Assembly (NCBI GenBank): GCA_963692995.1
Contig: OY843611.1
Coordinates: 992,001 to 1,056,000, forward strand
Reading direction: 5' to 3'
Length of the DNA: 64,000 nucleotides
Source: Bin87 sp963692995
GTDB taxonomy: Bacteria > Chloroflexota > Dehalococcoidia > Lucifugimonadales > UBA3495
Shown: positions 8,894-17,522 of the stretch, piece after piece
How the letters are laid out: the number at the start of each line of letters is the position of its first letter
How positions within the stretch are numbered: position 1 is the first letter of the stretch
Position numbers and translations under genes: made by a program
Notes under the pieces: model-generated
Database searches by the model: none
Told to the model about the DNA's origin: nothing
Seen by the model: the letters and a program-made list of their open reading frames with translations, nothing else

Positions 8894-11200
8894 CTAATCC
8901 TCGTCAGTCTCCTGCAAAGCCTCCAGCACCGCCGTGGGCGACAGCGGGAGCTTGTTCACCCGGACGCCGGTGGCATGGTAAATCGCGTTGTGCAACGCGG
9001 CCAGCGGCGGAATGATGGGCGCCTCGCCAACGCCGCGCAGTCCGTAGGGATGGCGTGGGTTCGGCACTTCCACCACCACGGTGTCGATCATCGGGAGGTC
9101 CAGCGCGGTAGGCATCCGGTAGTCCAGGAAGCTGGAGTTGAGCATTCGCCCGTCATCGGCGTAGGTGTAGTCCTCGGACAGCGCCCAGCCCAAGCCTTGC
9201 ACGGTGCCGCCCTGCATCTGACCCTCAACGTAGCTGGGGTGCACCGAAGTACCCGAGTCGATGAACGCGGTGCAGCGGATGATATCCACCTTGCCGGTTT
9301 CCGGGTCAACCGCCACGTCGATGATGTTTCCGGCGAAAACCGGCCCGACGCCGGTGGATGTGGCAGAGGCCGACGCGGTGAGCGGCCCGCCGGTGCGCAT
9401 CATGCGGTTGGCAACCTCGGCGATGCTCATGCGCTCTTCGGTGCTGGCGCAGGTGAACACGCCGTCGGCGAACTCGACGCTCTCGGCATCAACCTCCCAG
9501 ATCATGGCGCAGCGCCGGGCCATTTGGTTGCGCAGGTCCTCGGCGGCGGCGATGGCGGCCAGGCCGGTGTCGAAGGCGATGCGGCTACCGCCGGTGGTGG
9601 CCGTCCATCCCACGGTGTCGGTGTCCACCACCGTGGGCGCGATCTGGTCAACGTCGATGCCCAGGGTTTCCGCCACCTGCATGGCGACGGCGGTTCGGGT
9701 GCCGCCGATGTCCACCGACCCGGTGATGAGGTTCAGGGTGCCGTTGGCGTTGACGTTGATGGTGGCTGAGGAGGCCTGGCCAGCCTGCCAACGGAAGCCG
9801 ACGGCGATTCCCCGGCCCTGGTTCGGGCCGGTTAACGGCGTTTGGTTGTGGTCGCAGTTGACCATCGCCTCTTCCATCTCACGGCAGCCGAAGATGCGGT
9901 GCGGAACGCCGTTGGGCATACGGTCGCCCTCCTGAACGGCGTTCTGGAGTCGGAGCTCTATGGGGTCTTTGCCCACTAACTCGGCCAGTTCGTCCACCAC
10001 GGCTTCCACGGCAAAAGCGGCCTGAGGCTGGCCGGGCGCGCGGTACGCCTGCACCTTCTGCTTGTTGCAGACGACGTCCAGGCCGTCCACCAGCATATGG
10101 TCCATCTTGTAAGGGCCGAAGCCGGTCAGCGCGCCGCCGCCCACCGGGGAGCCGGGATAGGCGCCGGCCTCGTACACCATGTACAACTGCCCGGCTACCA
10201 TGGTGCCGTCGTTCTTGACGCCCATCTTGCAGCGCATGAAGGTGGCCGAGGTGGGGCCGCTGCCCACGAAGACTTCGTGGCGGTCCATGGCGACCTTCAC
10301 CGGCTTGCCCGTCTTGCGGGACAGCACGGCGGCCACCGGATCCAGGTAGGCGATGGCCTTGGCGCCGAAGCCGCCGCCGATCTCCATGGGGATTACCTTC
10401 ACCTGGGATTCAGGAATGCCCAGAATGGCGGCGGTTTGGGCGCGGATGTTGAACAGCCCCTGGGTGCTGGTCCACACGGTAACCCGGCCGTCGGCGGACC
10501 ACATCGCGGTGGACACGTGGGGTTCAATGTAGCCTTGGTGAACGGTTTGGGTCTCAAACTCGCGCTCGATGACAATGTCGGCCTCGGCGAAGCCCTGTTC
10601 CACGTCGCCCACCTTGTGCTGGATGTGTCCGGCGACGTTGCTCTTGACTCCCGTGTCATCACCCCTGGAGAAACGCTCGACGCGGAAGTAGGTGGTCATG
10701 TCGTCGTGAAGCAGCGTGGCCGTATTTCCGTCAGAGTCCAGGGCCATGGCATCGCGCCAGGTCAGGACGGTGGGCAGCGCTTCGTAGTCCACTTCCACCA
10801 GTTTCAGCGCTTCCTCAGCGATGTGGACGCTGGTGGCGCACACGGCGGCCACGGCGTGGCCCACGTACAGGGCCTTGTCCTTGGCCAGCATATTTTCGGC
10901 GATCATGCGCGCGTTGCCCTGCACTTCGGCGAAATCGAGCATGCGATCTTCGATGATGGGAAAGTCGGCGGACGTGGACACGGCTACCACGCCGGGCATT
11001 GCCTCGGCTTTACTGGTGTCGATGCTGCGGATTCGGGCGTGGGAATGCGGGCTGCGCAGCACTTTGGCGTAAAGCATCCCCGGCAAGTTGATGTCCGCGC
11101 CGTATCGCGCCGCGCCGGTAACCTTGTCCACGCCGTCGTGGCGGATCGGGCGCGTGCCGATAACGCGATATTGTTGTGCGGGCTGGGCGGTAGTAGTCAT
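8894..11200 (-). CDS. Xanthine dehydrogenase family molybdopterin-binding subunit
   Basis: 768-residue large subunit of a molybdenum hydroxylase (xanthine dehydrogenase/aldehyde oxidase type), which hydroxylates aldehydes or N-heterocycles using water. Seen: N-terminal hammerhead domain (VTGAARYGADINLPGMLYAKVLRSPHSHA), GGGFGAK near residue 275 for cofactor contact, AYRAPGQPQ near residue 390, and GVGEAPI near the C-terminus carrying the catalytic Glu. It is not CO dehydrogenase-like: the AYRCSF signature is absent. The FAD and 2Fe-2S subunits that normally accompany it are not in the window, so it is an orphan here. GGAGG precedes the ATG. Substrate unknown. Confidence 0.9.
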   Translation of the reverse strand: MTTTAQPAQQYRVIGTRPIRHDGVDKVTGAARYGADINLPGMLYAKVLRSPHSHARIRSIDTSKAEAMPGVVAVSTSADFPIIEDRMLDFAEVQGNARMIAENMLAKDKALYVGHAVAAVCATSVHIAEEALKLVEVDYEALPTVLTWRDAMALDSDGNTATLLHDDMTTYFRVERFSRGDDTGVKSNVAGHIQHKVGDVEQGFAEADIVIEREFETQTVHQGYIEPHVSTAMWSADGRVTVWTSTQGLFNIRAQTAAILGIPESQVKVIPMEIGGGFGAKAIAYLDPVAAVLSRKTGKPVKVAMDRHEVFVGSGPTSATFMRCKMGVKNDGTMVAGQLYMVYEAGAYPGSPVGGGALTGFGPYKMDHMLVDGLDVVCNKQKVQAYRAPGQPQAAFAVEAVVDELAELVGKDPIELRLQNAVQEGDRMPNGVPHRIFGCREMEEAMVNCDHNQTPLTGPNQGRGIAVGFRWQAGQASSATINVNANGTLNLITGSVDIGGTRTAVAMQVAETLGIDVDQIAPTVVDTDTVGWTATTGGSRIAFDTGLAAIAAAEDLRNQMARRCAMIWEVDAESVEFADGVFTCASTEERMSIAEVANRMMRTGGPLTASASATSTGVGPVFAGNIIDVAVDPETGKVDIIRCTAFIDSGTSVHPSYVEGQMQGGTVQGLGWALSEDYTYADDGRMLNSSFLDYRMPTALDLPMIDTVVVEVPNPRHPYGLRGVGEAPIIPPLAALHNAIYHATGVRVNKLPLSPTAVLEALQETDED

Positions 11201-11212
11201 ACGGTTCCTCCG

Positions 11213-11252
11213 GGTGATCTCCGCGTCATTCAGGTGATCTCCGCGTCATTCA
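11213..11252 (+). repeat. 20-base tandem direct repeat
   Basis: Two perfect adjacent copies of GGTGATCTCCGCGTCATTCA just upstream of the xanthine-dehydrogenase gene. Each contains CGTCATTC, the end of the genome's REP-like hairpin, so these are probably decayed half-elements. Confidence 0.8.
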
Positions 11253-11264
11253 GTGGGTTATTTG

Positions 11265-11292
11265 CGTCATTCCGGCTTTCGCGGGAATGACG
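11265..11292. repeat. REP-like hairpin
   Basis: CGTCATTCC and GGAATGACG form inverted arms around a ten-base loop. It is the same family as elements near 23.2, 30.0, 55.3 and 56.3 kb. It abuts the Nudix stop codon and may stabilise or end that transcript. Confidence 0.75.
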
Positions 11293-11293
11293 G

Positions 11294-12061
11294 CTAGGGG
11301 GCCACGAAGCCGGGCAGAAAGTATTCCCGCGTCGGGTCGTGGGGCATCCCTGGCATGTCAGCGGGAACGATGCCGTCGCTTTCCAGGGCGGAGCGGACGA
11401 TGCCCTTGTTGAAGGGGCTGATGTCGTCGTCGGTCATAAAATCATGGACTGGCATCCAGAGACATTCCTCGATTTCCTGCTCGCTCATCTTGATTTGTTC
11501 GGTGCGGGCGCGGAGGCGACAGACGAAGTAGATGTCGGATTTGCCGTAGCGGTAGCCGTGCCAGTGGCGGAAGCACGTCAGAGCTTCAAACTCGGCCTCG
11601 ACGCCGGTTTCTTCCAGCACCTCGCGGACGATGGAGTCAACGATGTTTTCCCCCGGTTCCAACGCGCCCCCGGGCAGCTTGTAAAAGGGTGGGCGGTTGT
11701 CGATGCGGTAGCGCTCGCACACCACCAGCAGTTCTGCCCGATTGTTGAGCACAACGCCGCCGGCGCCAATGTAATGCGTGGCATAGGGCGGAATGAACGA
11801 GCCGGGGATCAGGCTGAGGGTGGCGGTCACACCGCCTTCGTCGGCGTGGTGATATACAAAACCGCGCTCCGTCGCGATGGGTACATGGGACGCCAATCCT
11901 AGGGGAATGTCCACCCAAGCGACTTCGTAGCCCTTTTCGCGCCATTCCGCTATCGAAGCGTCCAGCCGCGCGGCAAATTCGTGAGTGTCAGCGGGTAATT
12001 CGGCGGAATTGACCACCACTCCGCGGAATGGATTTGGCGTGGCCGCCAAGGGAGAGACCAA
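11294..12061 (-). CDS. Nudix hydrolase, NUDT6-like
   Basis: 255 residues from the TTG at 12061, chosen because AGGAGG lies 6 bases upstream; the longer open frame to 12190 lacks a ribosome site and runs into promoter-like DNA. The full Nudix box GX5EX7REXXEEXG is present at residues 132-153 (GALEPGEN...REVLEETG), so it should hydrolyse a nucleoside diphosphate linked to another group with Mg2+. The N-terminal 95 residues match the pre-Nudix domain of the NUDT6 group (FRGVVVNS...VPIATERGFVYHHAD...PPYATHYIGAGGVV). Substrate unknown. It follows no obvious operon partner and is convergently placed before the xanthine-dehydrogenase gene on the same strand. Confidence 0.88.
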   Translation of the reverse strand: MVSPLAATPNPFRGVVVNSAELPADTHEFAARLDASIAEWREKGYEVAWVDIPLGLASHVPIATERGFVYHHADEGGVTATLSLIPGSFIPPYATHYIGAGGVVLNNRAELLVVCERYRIDNRPPFYKLPGGALEPGENIVDSIVREVLEETGVEAEFEALTCFRHWHGYRYGKSDIYFVCRLRARTEQIKMSEQEIEECLWMPVHDFMTDDDISPFNKGIVRSALESDGIVPADMPGMPHDPTREYFLPGFVAP

Positions 12062-12200
12062 GACGCACCTCCTGGGTGGGACGCGCAGTATCCAGTCGGC
12101 GAAACAGCCGGCCAAAAGGTCCCGACCATGACGGCGGCAGTATAGCACAGCGCCAAGCCGTCGCCGTCGCCACCCACTTCGCTGATACAAATAGTATGTA

Positions 12201-12229
12201 TTGACAATGGTGATTTTGTTCTCTAAAAT
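12201..12229 (+). promoter_or_regulatory. Strong sigma70-type promoter for the first peptide-binding protein
   Basis: Perfect TTGACA (12201-12206), 17-base spacer, TAAAAT (12224-12229), in AT-rich DNA about 200 bases before the coding start. Confidence 0.8.
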
Positions 12230-12251
12230 CTCCGCACGTTCGGCTCAACGA

Positions 12252-12294
12252 TTTCAGTTGATAATCTCTATCTATTAGCTGTATTCAACTGAAA
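12252..12294 (+). promoter_or_regulatory. Inverted repeat in the leader of the binding-protein gene
   Basis: TTTCAGTTGA (12252-12261) and TCAACTGAAA (12285-12294) are perfect 10-base arms with a 23-base gap. It begins about 22 bases after the -10 box, so it could be an operator or an RNA stem in the leader. There is no U-tract to make it a terminator, although an A-run follows. Confidence 0.55.
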
Positions 12295-12427
12295 AAGCGG
12301 ATTAGATGGTAGGTTTATGTGAATATTATCGGTTATCTGGTGTAGTTCCCTTTTTGCCGTTAACTGGCTGATAGTCGGACTGAAAAACGAGCGTCGCTGG
12401 CCGCCCCGCTGCCAGGAGGAGCAAATC

Positions 12428-14311
12428 ATGGTACGTCGTCCGTGTGCATTATTCGCGCCGGTGATGGGCGCGTTGTTGGCATTAGCATTACTGACCGTTG
12501 TGGCCTGTGGAGGAGCCGAAGCGCCTCAGGAAGCCCCAACCACCGCACCCGCCGACGGCGACCGCGCGGCGAGTCCGGCTCAACCACAATCGCAAGCCCA
12601 GCCCCAACAGCCGGCTCAGCCGCAAAACCAGAGTCAAACCGCCGCAGAACCCACCGCCACCGGCGTGCCCCCAGCGGCTGGCGAAGCGGCTGCCACTCCG
12701 ACGCCCCTTCCGACGGCTCTGCCGTCCGAGGTGGTGGCTAACCCCATCACCAAGGCCGTGTATCCCGACGCCCAATGGGGCGGAATCCTGCGCCGCGGCG
12801 GTTACGGCGATCCGGCGCACTACGACCTGATGCAGGTGTCCAGCGTCGTCAACTCCTTCAAGCAGATGATGCTGCTCAACAACGTGCTGCGTTACAACCC
12901 TATAGACGCTGGCAAAACCGTCATCCCCGACCTGGCTACCAACTGGGAGGTTTCCGACGACGGCAAGGTTTGGACCTTCCCATTGCGAGAGGGAGTGCAG
13001 TTCCACGACGGGACGATAATGAACGCCGCCGACGTGGCCGCATCGTGGTCAAGGGTCATCGATCCCCCCGGAGGCGTGATCAGCGCGCGTCAGGGCTTGT
13101 ACACTCCCTTCGGGCCGACGGTGGAGGTGATTGACCCGCTGACGGTGGAGTTCACCTTTGCGAAAGCGCCGCCACTTGACTATGGCCTGAATGCCTTTGC
13201 GCTGGAGTGGCATGGCGTTTTCCCCAAAGCCTTCCTGGAAGCGCACCGCTATGACCTCAAGTTAAACGGCGCCGAAGCTCCCGGCACCGGCGCTTTCCGG
13301 TTCCTGGAACATCAGGAGGGGGAAGTCTGGAAGAACGAGCGCTTCCCGGACTACTGGAACGAGGGTCTGCCCTACCTCGATGAAGTATGGACCTACCCCT
13401 TGGGCAACAGCTCAACCCGTTCCGCAGCTCTGATTGCCGGCAACGTGGAATTTGCTCAGACCATCGATCCCGCCGCCTACGAAATCCTGCGGAATGACGA
13501 CCGGTATGAGGCGCAGCCTTTCTCGTCATACTCCTACGGCGCCGTCTGGTTCAACACCGACAAAGAACCCTGGAACGACCCGAGGGTGCGGAAAGCCATG
13601 TGGCTGGCCATCGACCGGGTGGCAATTCACGAGGTCCTCAGCGAGTTTGTTTTTGGCTATACGGGCGGCACCGGGTGGACCTTCCAGGACCAGGCTTTCC
13701 AATTGCCGCGGGAAGAGATAGCTGCCCGGCTGGTGTTCGATCGCGCGGCTGCCGAAGCCGAGGCCAAGCGGCTGATGACGGAGGCCGGCTACGGCGAGGG
13801 CATCAAGAACGTTGACCTGATGCAAAGAGACCCTAACAGCGCCTTCTACACTGCCGGGGCGCAGGTCGTGCAACTTGAGTTCAAGCGAGTCCTGGGGATT
13901 GAATCGACCATCCGCCCGGTGGCGTCCGCCGTCTGGTTCGAGGAAATTGCCAACCGCAATTTTGACATTACTTTGGGCGCCACTGCGGCTCCGTTCATCG
14001 ACCCGTCGGCCTACCTGAACACTTTCTACAACTGCGCGGGCGGCGAAAACTACTCCAACTATTGCAACCCCGAATTCGACGCCATCATGGAACAGGTGGA
14101 TGCCGAACCCGATTTCGACAAGCGTTATGACCTGGTGCAACAGGCCGCGCAAATCCTGGATGCGGACCCGCCAACCGTGGAATTCTGGTACAACCGCACG
14201 CTGGCCGCCTGGCGCACCTGCGTCCACGGCATCGAAGGCAAGCACGGCGCCCTGGTGCACAACCTGGACCGCATGGACACCGTGTGGATGGATGAGGAGT
14301 GCCGGCAGTAA
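12428..14311 (+). CDS. Peptide/nickel-type ABC transporter substrate-binding lipoprotein (copy 1)
   Basis: 627-residue extracellular solute receptor (SBP family 5) that would deliver oligopeptides or similar solutes to the permeases at 16.5-18.4 kb. Seen: lipoprotein signal ending VVAC (about residue 27), an 80-residue Gln/Pro/Ala-rich linker to hold the domain off the membrane, then the family core (LATNWEVSDDGKVWTFPLREGVQFHDG...AADVAASWSRV). AGGAGG precedes the ATG. It has its own strong promoter. The next gene is a close paralogue from about residue 100 to the C-terminus, including identical stretches such as the final HNLDRMDTVWMD. Substrate unknown. Confidence 0.9.
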   Translation: MVRRPCALFAPVMGALLALALLTVVACGGAEAPQEAPTTAPADGDRAASPAQPQSQAQPQQPAQPQNQSQTAAEPTATGVPPAAGEAAATPTPLPTALPSEVVANPITKAVYPDAQWGGILRRGGYGDPAHYDLMQVSSVVNSFKQMMLLNNVLRYNPIDAGKTVIPDLATNWEVSDDGKVWTFPLREGVQFHDGTIMNAADVAASWSRVIDPPGGVISARQGLYTPFGPTVEVIDPLTVEFTFAKAPPLDYGLNAFALEWHGVFPKAFLEAHRYDLKLNGAEAPGTGAFRFLEHQEGEVWKNERFPDYWNEGLPYLDEVWTYPLGNSSTRSAALIAGNVEFAQTIDPAAYEILRNDDRYEAQPFSSYSYGAVWFNTDKEPWNDPRVRKAMWLAIDRVAIHEVLSEFVFGYTGGTGWTFQDQAFQLPREEIAARLVFDRAAAEAEAKRLMTEAGYGEGIKNVDLMQRDPNSAFYTAGAQVVQLEFKRVLGIESTIRPVASAVWFEEIANRNFDITLGATAAPFIDPSAYLNTFYNCAGGENYSNYCNPEFDAIMEQVDAEPDFDKRYDLVQQAAQILDADPPTVEFWYNRTLAAWRTCVHGIEGKHGALVHNLDRMDTVWMDEECRQ

Positions 14312-14372
14312 CCGCCTCAACGACTGTCGCCGGGAGCGTCCACGGCAACCGGAAACTCCCGGCGACACCAAT

Positions 14373-14389
14373 GTAAATCGAATATTTAC
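14373..14389 (+). promoter_or_regulatory. Short inverted repeat next to the -35 box
   Basis: GTAAAT-cgaat-ATTTAC, ending 2 bases before the TTGACA at 14392. Its position just upstream of the promoter suits an activator or repressor site, but the arms are short. Confidence 0.4.
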
Positions 14390-14391
14390 CA

Positions 14392-14420
14392 TTGACATCC
14401 GCAATGTTAGCGCCTACAAT
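14392..14420 (+). promoter_or_regulatory. Strong sigma70-type promoter for the second peptide-binding protein
   Basis: TTGACA (14392-14397), 17-base spacer, TACAAT (14415-14420). Its presence inside the cluster means copy 2 and the permeases can be expressed independently of copy 1. Confidence 0.8.
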
Positions 14421-14614
14421 CGCCGCAGTCGGTCGGGAATGATTTCGCTGTTGTTGGCGCGTGTACGCAATTTATCAGCAGAATCAATATTGCAGAGCGA
14501 CCAATATCGTGCGGATTAACAACATATAAAGCGAATTACGGTTCCCGAAATTGCAGATGCTTGCGCCGGCTAATCTCGGATAGCGGCAGGTGATTGGAGA
14601 CCTGTGGAGGACAT

Positions 14615-16447
14615 TTGAAACCGAAGCGACTGATTACATCACCCGCCACGGCGCTGGGCGCCGTACTGACGATAATTCTGCTCGCCGCCGCGGCTTGCGG
14701 CGGAACCGGCGCGCCGGCTGATACGGGATCAGCGGGTTCCGCCGCCGGCTCCGGGGGCAGTAGCGGCGGCGCGCAACCCCAGGCTACCCGGGTTCCGCCG
14801 ACGGCCCGCCCGACCACCCCGCCCGACGCTACCCCCACGCCGCTGCCGGCGGCGCTGCCGTCCGAGGTGCTGGCTAATCCCGTCACCAAGGACGCCTACC
14901 CTGACGCGCAGTGGGGCGGCATCCTGCGGCGCGGCGGCTATTTTGACCCGGCGCATTATGACCTGATGCAAGTCTCCAGCGTGTCCAACTCCTTCAAGCA
15001 GATGATGGTGTTGAACAACCTGCTGCGGTACAACCCTCTGGACGCCGGCAAGACGATCATCCCGGACATCGCCACCAGTTGGGACGTGTCGGAAGACGGC
15101 AAGACCTGGACGTTCCCGCTGCGCGAGGGCGTGTCCTTCCACAACGGCGGCGCCATGGACGCCGACGACGTGGCCGCATCCTGGTCCCGTGTCATTGACC
15201 CGCCCCCCGGCGTAGTCAGCGCGCGCAAGGGCCTGTACACGCCCTTCGGCCCATCGATTGAGGTCATTGACCCGTTGACGGTTGCCTTCAACTTTGAGAA
15301 GGCTCCGCCGCTGAACTATGGCCTGAACCTGTTCGCCCTGGAATGGCACGGGGTTTTTGAAAAGGACTTCCTCGAAGCGAACAACTATGACCTGAAGCTC
15401 AACGGCGCGGATGCGCCGGCCACGGGCGCGTTCCGGTTCCTGGAGCACCAGGAGGGCGAGGTCTGGAAGAACGAGCGGTTCCCGGACTACTGGAACGAAG
15501 GACTGCCCTACTTGGATGAAGTGTGGACCTACCCGCTGGGCAACAGCACCAGCCGATCCGCTGCCCTGTTGGCCGGCAACGTGGAATTCTCCCAAACGGT
15601 TGACCCGGCGGCCTTTGAGATCCTCCAGGACGACGACCGCTACGAGGCGCAGCCTTTCTCGTCATATTCCTACCTGTCGGTGTGGATAAACACGGACCGG
15701 GAGCCCTGGAACGACCCACGAGTGCGCAAGGCCCTGTGGCTGGCCTTGGACCGCGACGCCATCCACGAAGTGGTCAGCGAGTGGCTCTACGGTTACCGGG
15801 GCGGCACCGGCTGGACCTTCCAGGACCAGGCTTTTCAGCTGCCCATGGCAGAAATCGATAAGCGCCTGGTGTTCGACCGTCCCGCCGCAGAAGCTGAGGC
15901 GAAGCGGCTGATGGCCGAAGCCGGCTACGCCGAGGGCATCAAGAACGTTGACCTGATGCAGCGCGACCCCAACAGCGCCCACTGGACGGCGGCGGCCCAG
16001 GTCGTCCAGCTGGAGTACCGGCGCATCCTGGGCATCGAGTCTGATATCCGTCCGGTAGCGTCGGCGGTGTGGTTCGAGGAACTGGCCAACCGCAACTTCG
16101 ACTTGACCATCGGCGGCATCGCCTCGCCATTCATCGACCCGTCGGCGTACATGAACAGCTTCTACCGCTGCGGCGGCGGCGAGAACCACTCCAACTATTG
16201 CAACCCCGAGTTCGACGCCATCATGGAACAAGTGGACTCCGAAACCGACTTCGACAAGCGTTACGACCTGGTGCAGCAGGCGGCGGAGATTCTCGACGCG
16301 GACCCGCCGACGGTCGAATACTGGTACAACCGCACCCTGGCGGCCTGGCGCAGCTGCGTCCACGGCATCGAGGGCAAGCACGGCGCGCTGGTGCACAACT
16401 TGGATCGTATGGACACCGTGTGGATGGACGACGAGTGCCGGCAGTAG
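14615..16447 (+). CDS. Peptide/nickel-type ABC transporter substrate-binding lipoprotein (copy 2)
   Basis: 610 residues from a TTG at 14615, chosen because GGAGG is 4 bases upstream and it gives a normal lipoprotein signal (LKPKRL...LLAAAACGG); the frame is open to a TTG at 14594. After a Gly/Ser/Pro linker it matches copy 1 along nearly the whole ligand-binding domain. The main differences are the linker and scattered substitutions, for example LNYGLNLFALEWHGVFEKDF against LDYGLNAFALEWHGVFPKAF in copy 1. The permease genes follow 92 bases later, so this copy is their most likely direct partner. Same family and role as copy 1; differing ligand range is inference. Confidence 0.9.
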   Translation: MKPKRLITSPATALGAVLTIILLAAAACGGTGAPADTGSAGSAAGSGGSSGGAQPQATRVPPTARPTTPPDATPTPLPAALPSEVLANPVTKDAYPDAQWGGILRRGGYFDPAHYDLMQVSSVSNSFKQMMVLNNLLRYNPLDAGKTIIPDIATSWDVSEDGKTWTFPLREGVSFHNGGAMDADDVAASWSRVIDPPPGVVSARKGLYTPFGPSIEVIDPLTVAFNFEKAPPLNYGLNLFALEWHGVFEKDFLEANNYDLKLNGADAPATGAFRFLEHQEGEVWKNERFPDYWNEGLPYLDEVWTYPLGNSTSRSAALLAGNVEFSQTVDPAAFEILQDDDRYEAQPFSSYSYLSVWINTDREPWNDPRVRKALWLALDRDAIHEVVSEWLYGYRGGTGWTFQDQAFQLPMAEIDKRLVFDRPAAEAEAKRLMAEAGYAEGIKNVDLMQRDPNSAHWTAAAQVVQLEYRRILGIESDIRPVASAVWFEELANRNFDLTIGGIASPFIDPSAYMNSFYRCGGGENHSNYCNPEFDAIMEQVDSETDFDKRYDLVQQAAEILDADPPTVEYWYNRTLAAWRSCVHGIEGKHGALVHNLDRMDTVWMDDECRQ

Positions 16448-16457
16448 CCTAACCGCG

Positions 16458-16484
16458 CCGGGGCGGGTTTCAAACCCGCCCCGG
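16458..16484. repeat. GC-rich perfect hairpin between binding protein and permease
   Basis: CCGGGGCGGGTTT and AAACCCGCCCCGG are perfect 13-base arms around a single C. No U-run follows, so it is more likely a transcript-stabilising or attenuating stem than a full terminator. Related GGGCGGG hairpins occur at 25376-25395 and 61588-61616. Confidence 0.7.
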
Positions 16485-16539
16485 TAGGGCAGCCGCAGCA
16501 AATCGACACTTTGGAACAACCCGATTAGGAGATGGCGTA

Positions 16540-17496
16540 ATGCAAAAGTACATCCTGCGCCGTGTGCTGCTGGCGATCCCAGCGCTCATCGGGTTGACCA
16601 TCATCATCTTTCTGGTGATGCGCATCCTGCCTGGCGACGTGCTGACGGTGATGTTCGGGGAAGAGGGCACTCTCCAGCTCAGTGAGGAAGATCGCCAACG
16701 CATCATCGCCAGCCTCGGGTTGGACAAGCCCATTTACCTGCAATACGTGGACTGGCTCAAGGACATCGTTACGCTGAAACTCGGCCAGTCCTTCTGGCGC
16801 TCCAGCACCGTTATGGACCTCGTCGTCAGCCGTGGCCCCATCACCCTGGAGATCGCCATCATCTCGGTGCTGCTATCGTGGGTAATCGGCCTGCCGGTGG
16901 GGATACTGGCGGCGATGAAACGAAACAGTATCTTCGACTACATTGGGCGGTTCTTCTCGATACTGTTCTTGGCCATACCCAACTTCTGGTTAGGCACCGT
17001 CATCGTATTGACACTGGTGTTAACGCTGGAATGGAAAGCGCCGCTGGGGGTCATCAACATCTGGGAAAACCCCTGGGAAAATCTGCAAATCGTGTGGGGG
17101 CCGGCTCTGGTCTTGGGATTGGGTCAGGCGGCCTACGTGTGTCGCATGGCCCGGTCGGCGCTGCTGGAGACGATCCACGAGGACTACATCCGCACGGCCC
17201 GGGCTAAAGGATTGGCGGAACGCCTGGTCATCCTGCGCCATGCCCTGCGCAACGCCATCATGCCGGTGATTACTCTGTCCGGCGTGCTGCTGGGCTTCCT
17301 CATCGGCGGCTCGGTGGCGGTGGAGCAGGCCTTCGGAGTGCCCGGCTTGGGCCGGACGCTGGTGGCGGCCTTCTTCGAGCGGGACTACGTGGTGATCCAG
17401 AACCTGGTGCTGTTGTACGGCATCGTGTTCGTGCTGACCAATCTGCTGGTGGACATATCCTACGCCTGGATTGACCCGCGGATCCGCTACAGCTAA
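16540..17496 (+). CDS. Peptide ABC transporter permease (DppB type)
   Basis: 318-residue inner-membrane permease. The N-terminal block MQKYILRRVLLAIPALIGLTIIIFLVMRILPGD is characteristic of DppB/OppB; five further hydrophobic segments follow. The EAA-type loop that contacts the ATPase is visible (RTARAKGLAERLVILRHALRNAIMPVITLSG). Good ribosome site (TAGGAG before GCGTAATG). It would form a heterodimer with the next gene and receive solute from the two lipoproteins upstream. No ATPase (DppD/F) is encoded in the window, so the energising subunits must come from elsewhere. Confidence 0.92.
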   Translation: MQKYILRRVLLAIPALIGLTIIIFLVMRILPGDVLTVMFGEEGTLQLSEEDRQRIIASLGLDKPIYLQYVDWLKDIVTLKLGQSFWRSSTVMDLVVSRGPITLEIAIISVLLSWVIGLPVGILAAMKRNSIFDYIGRFFSILFLAIPNFWLGTVIVLTLVLTLEWKAPLGVINIWENPWENLQIVWGPALVLGLGQAAYVCRMARSALLETIHEDYIRTARAKGLAERLVILRHALRNAIMPVITLSGVLLGFLIGGSVAVEQAFGVPGLGRTLVAAFFERDYVVIQNLVLLYGIVFVLTNLLVDISYAWIDPRIRYS

Positions 17497-17522
17497 TCCG
17501 GCCGGCGCACAGGAGCATAATC

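Larger units (their letters stand above)
12062..12427 (+). other. AT-rich intergenic region with promoter and inverted repeat
   Basis: 366 bases without a gene, visibly AT-richer than its surroundings. It holds the start signals of the divergent Nudix gene on one side and, on the other, a strong promoter (12201-12229), a 10-base inverted repeat (12252-12294) and an AGGAGG ribosome site just before the first substrate-binding gene. The leader of the latter would be about 190 bases. I see no recognisable riboswitch. Confidence 0.7.
14312..14614 (+). other. Intergenic region between the two binding-protein genes
   Basis: 303 bases without a gene, AT-richer in the middle. It contains a 6-base inverted repeat directly before a consensus promoter (14373-14420) and a leader of nearly 190 bases. 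The arrangement parallels the region before copy 1, but the sequences are not alike, so regulation may differ. No hairpin terminator after copy 1 is evident. Confidence 0.6.

Noticed and set aside
10097..11290. Long open frame (397 codons) on the plus strand
   Set aside because: Entirely antisense to the xanthine-dehydrogenase gene in high-GC DNA; its protein is low-complexity His/Gly/Val-rich with no recognisable domain.
16458..16484. Intrinsic terminator
   Set aside because: The stem is strong but no U-run follows, and the permease genes continue on the same strand; listed as a repeat instead.
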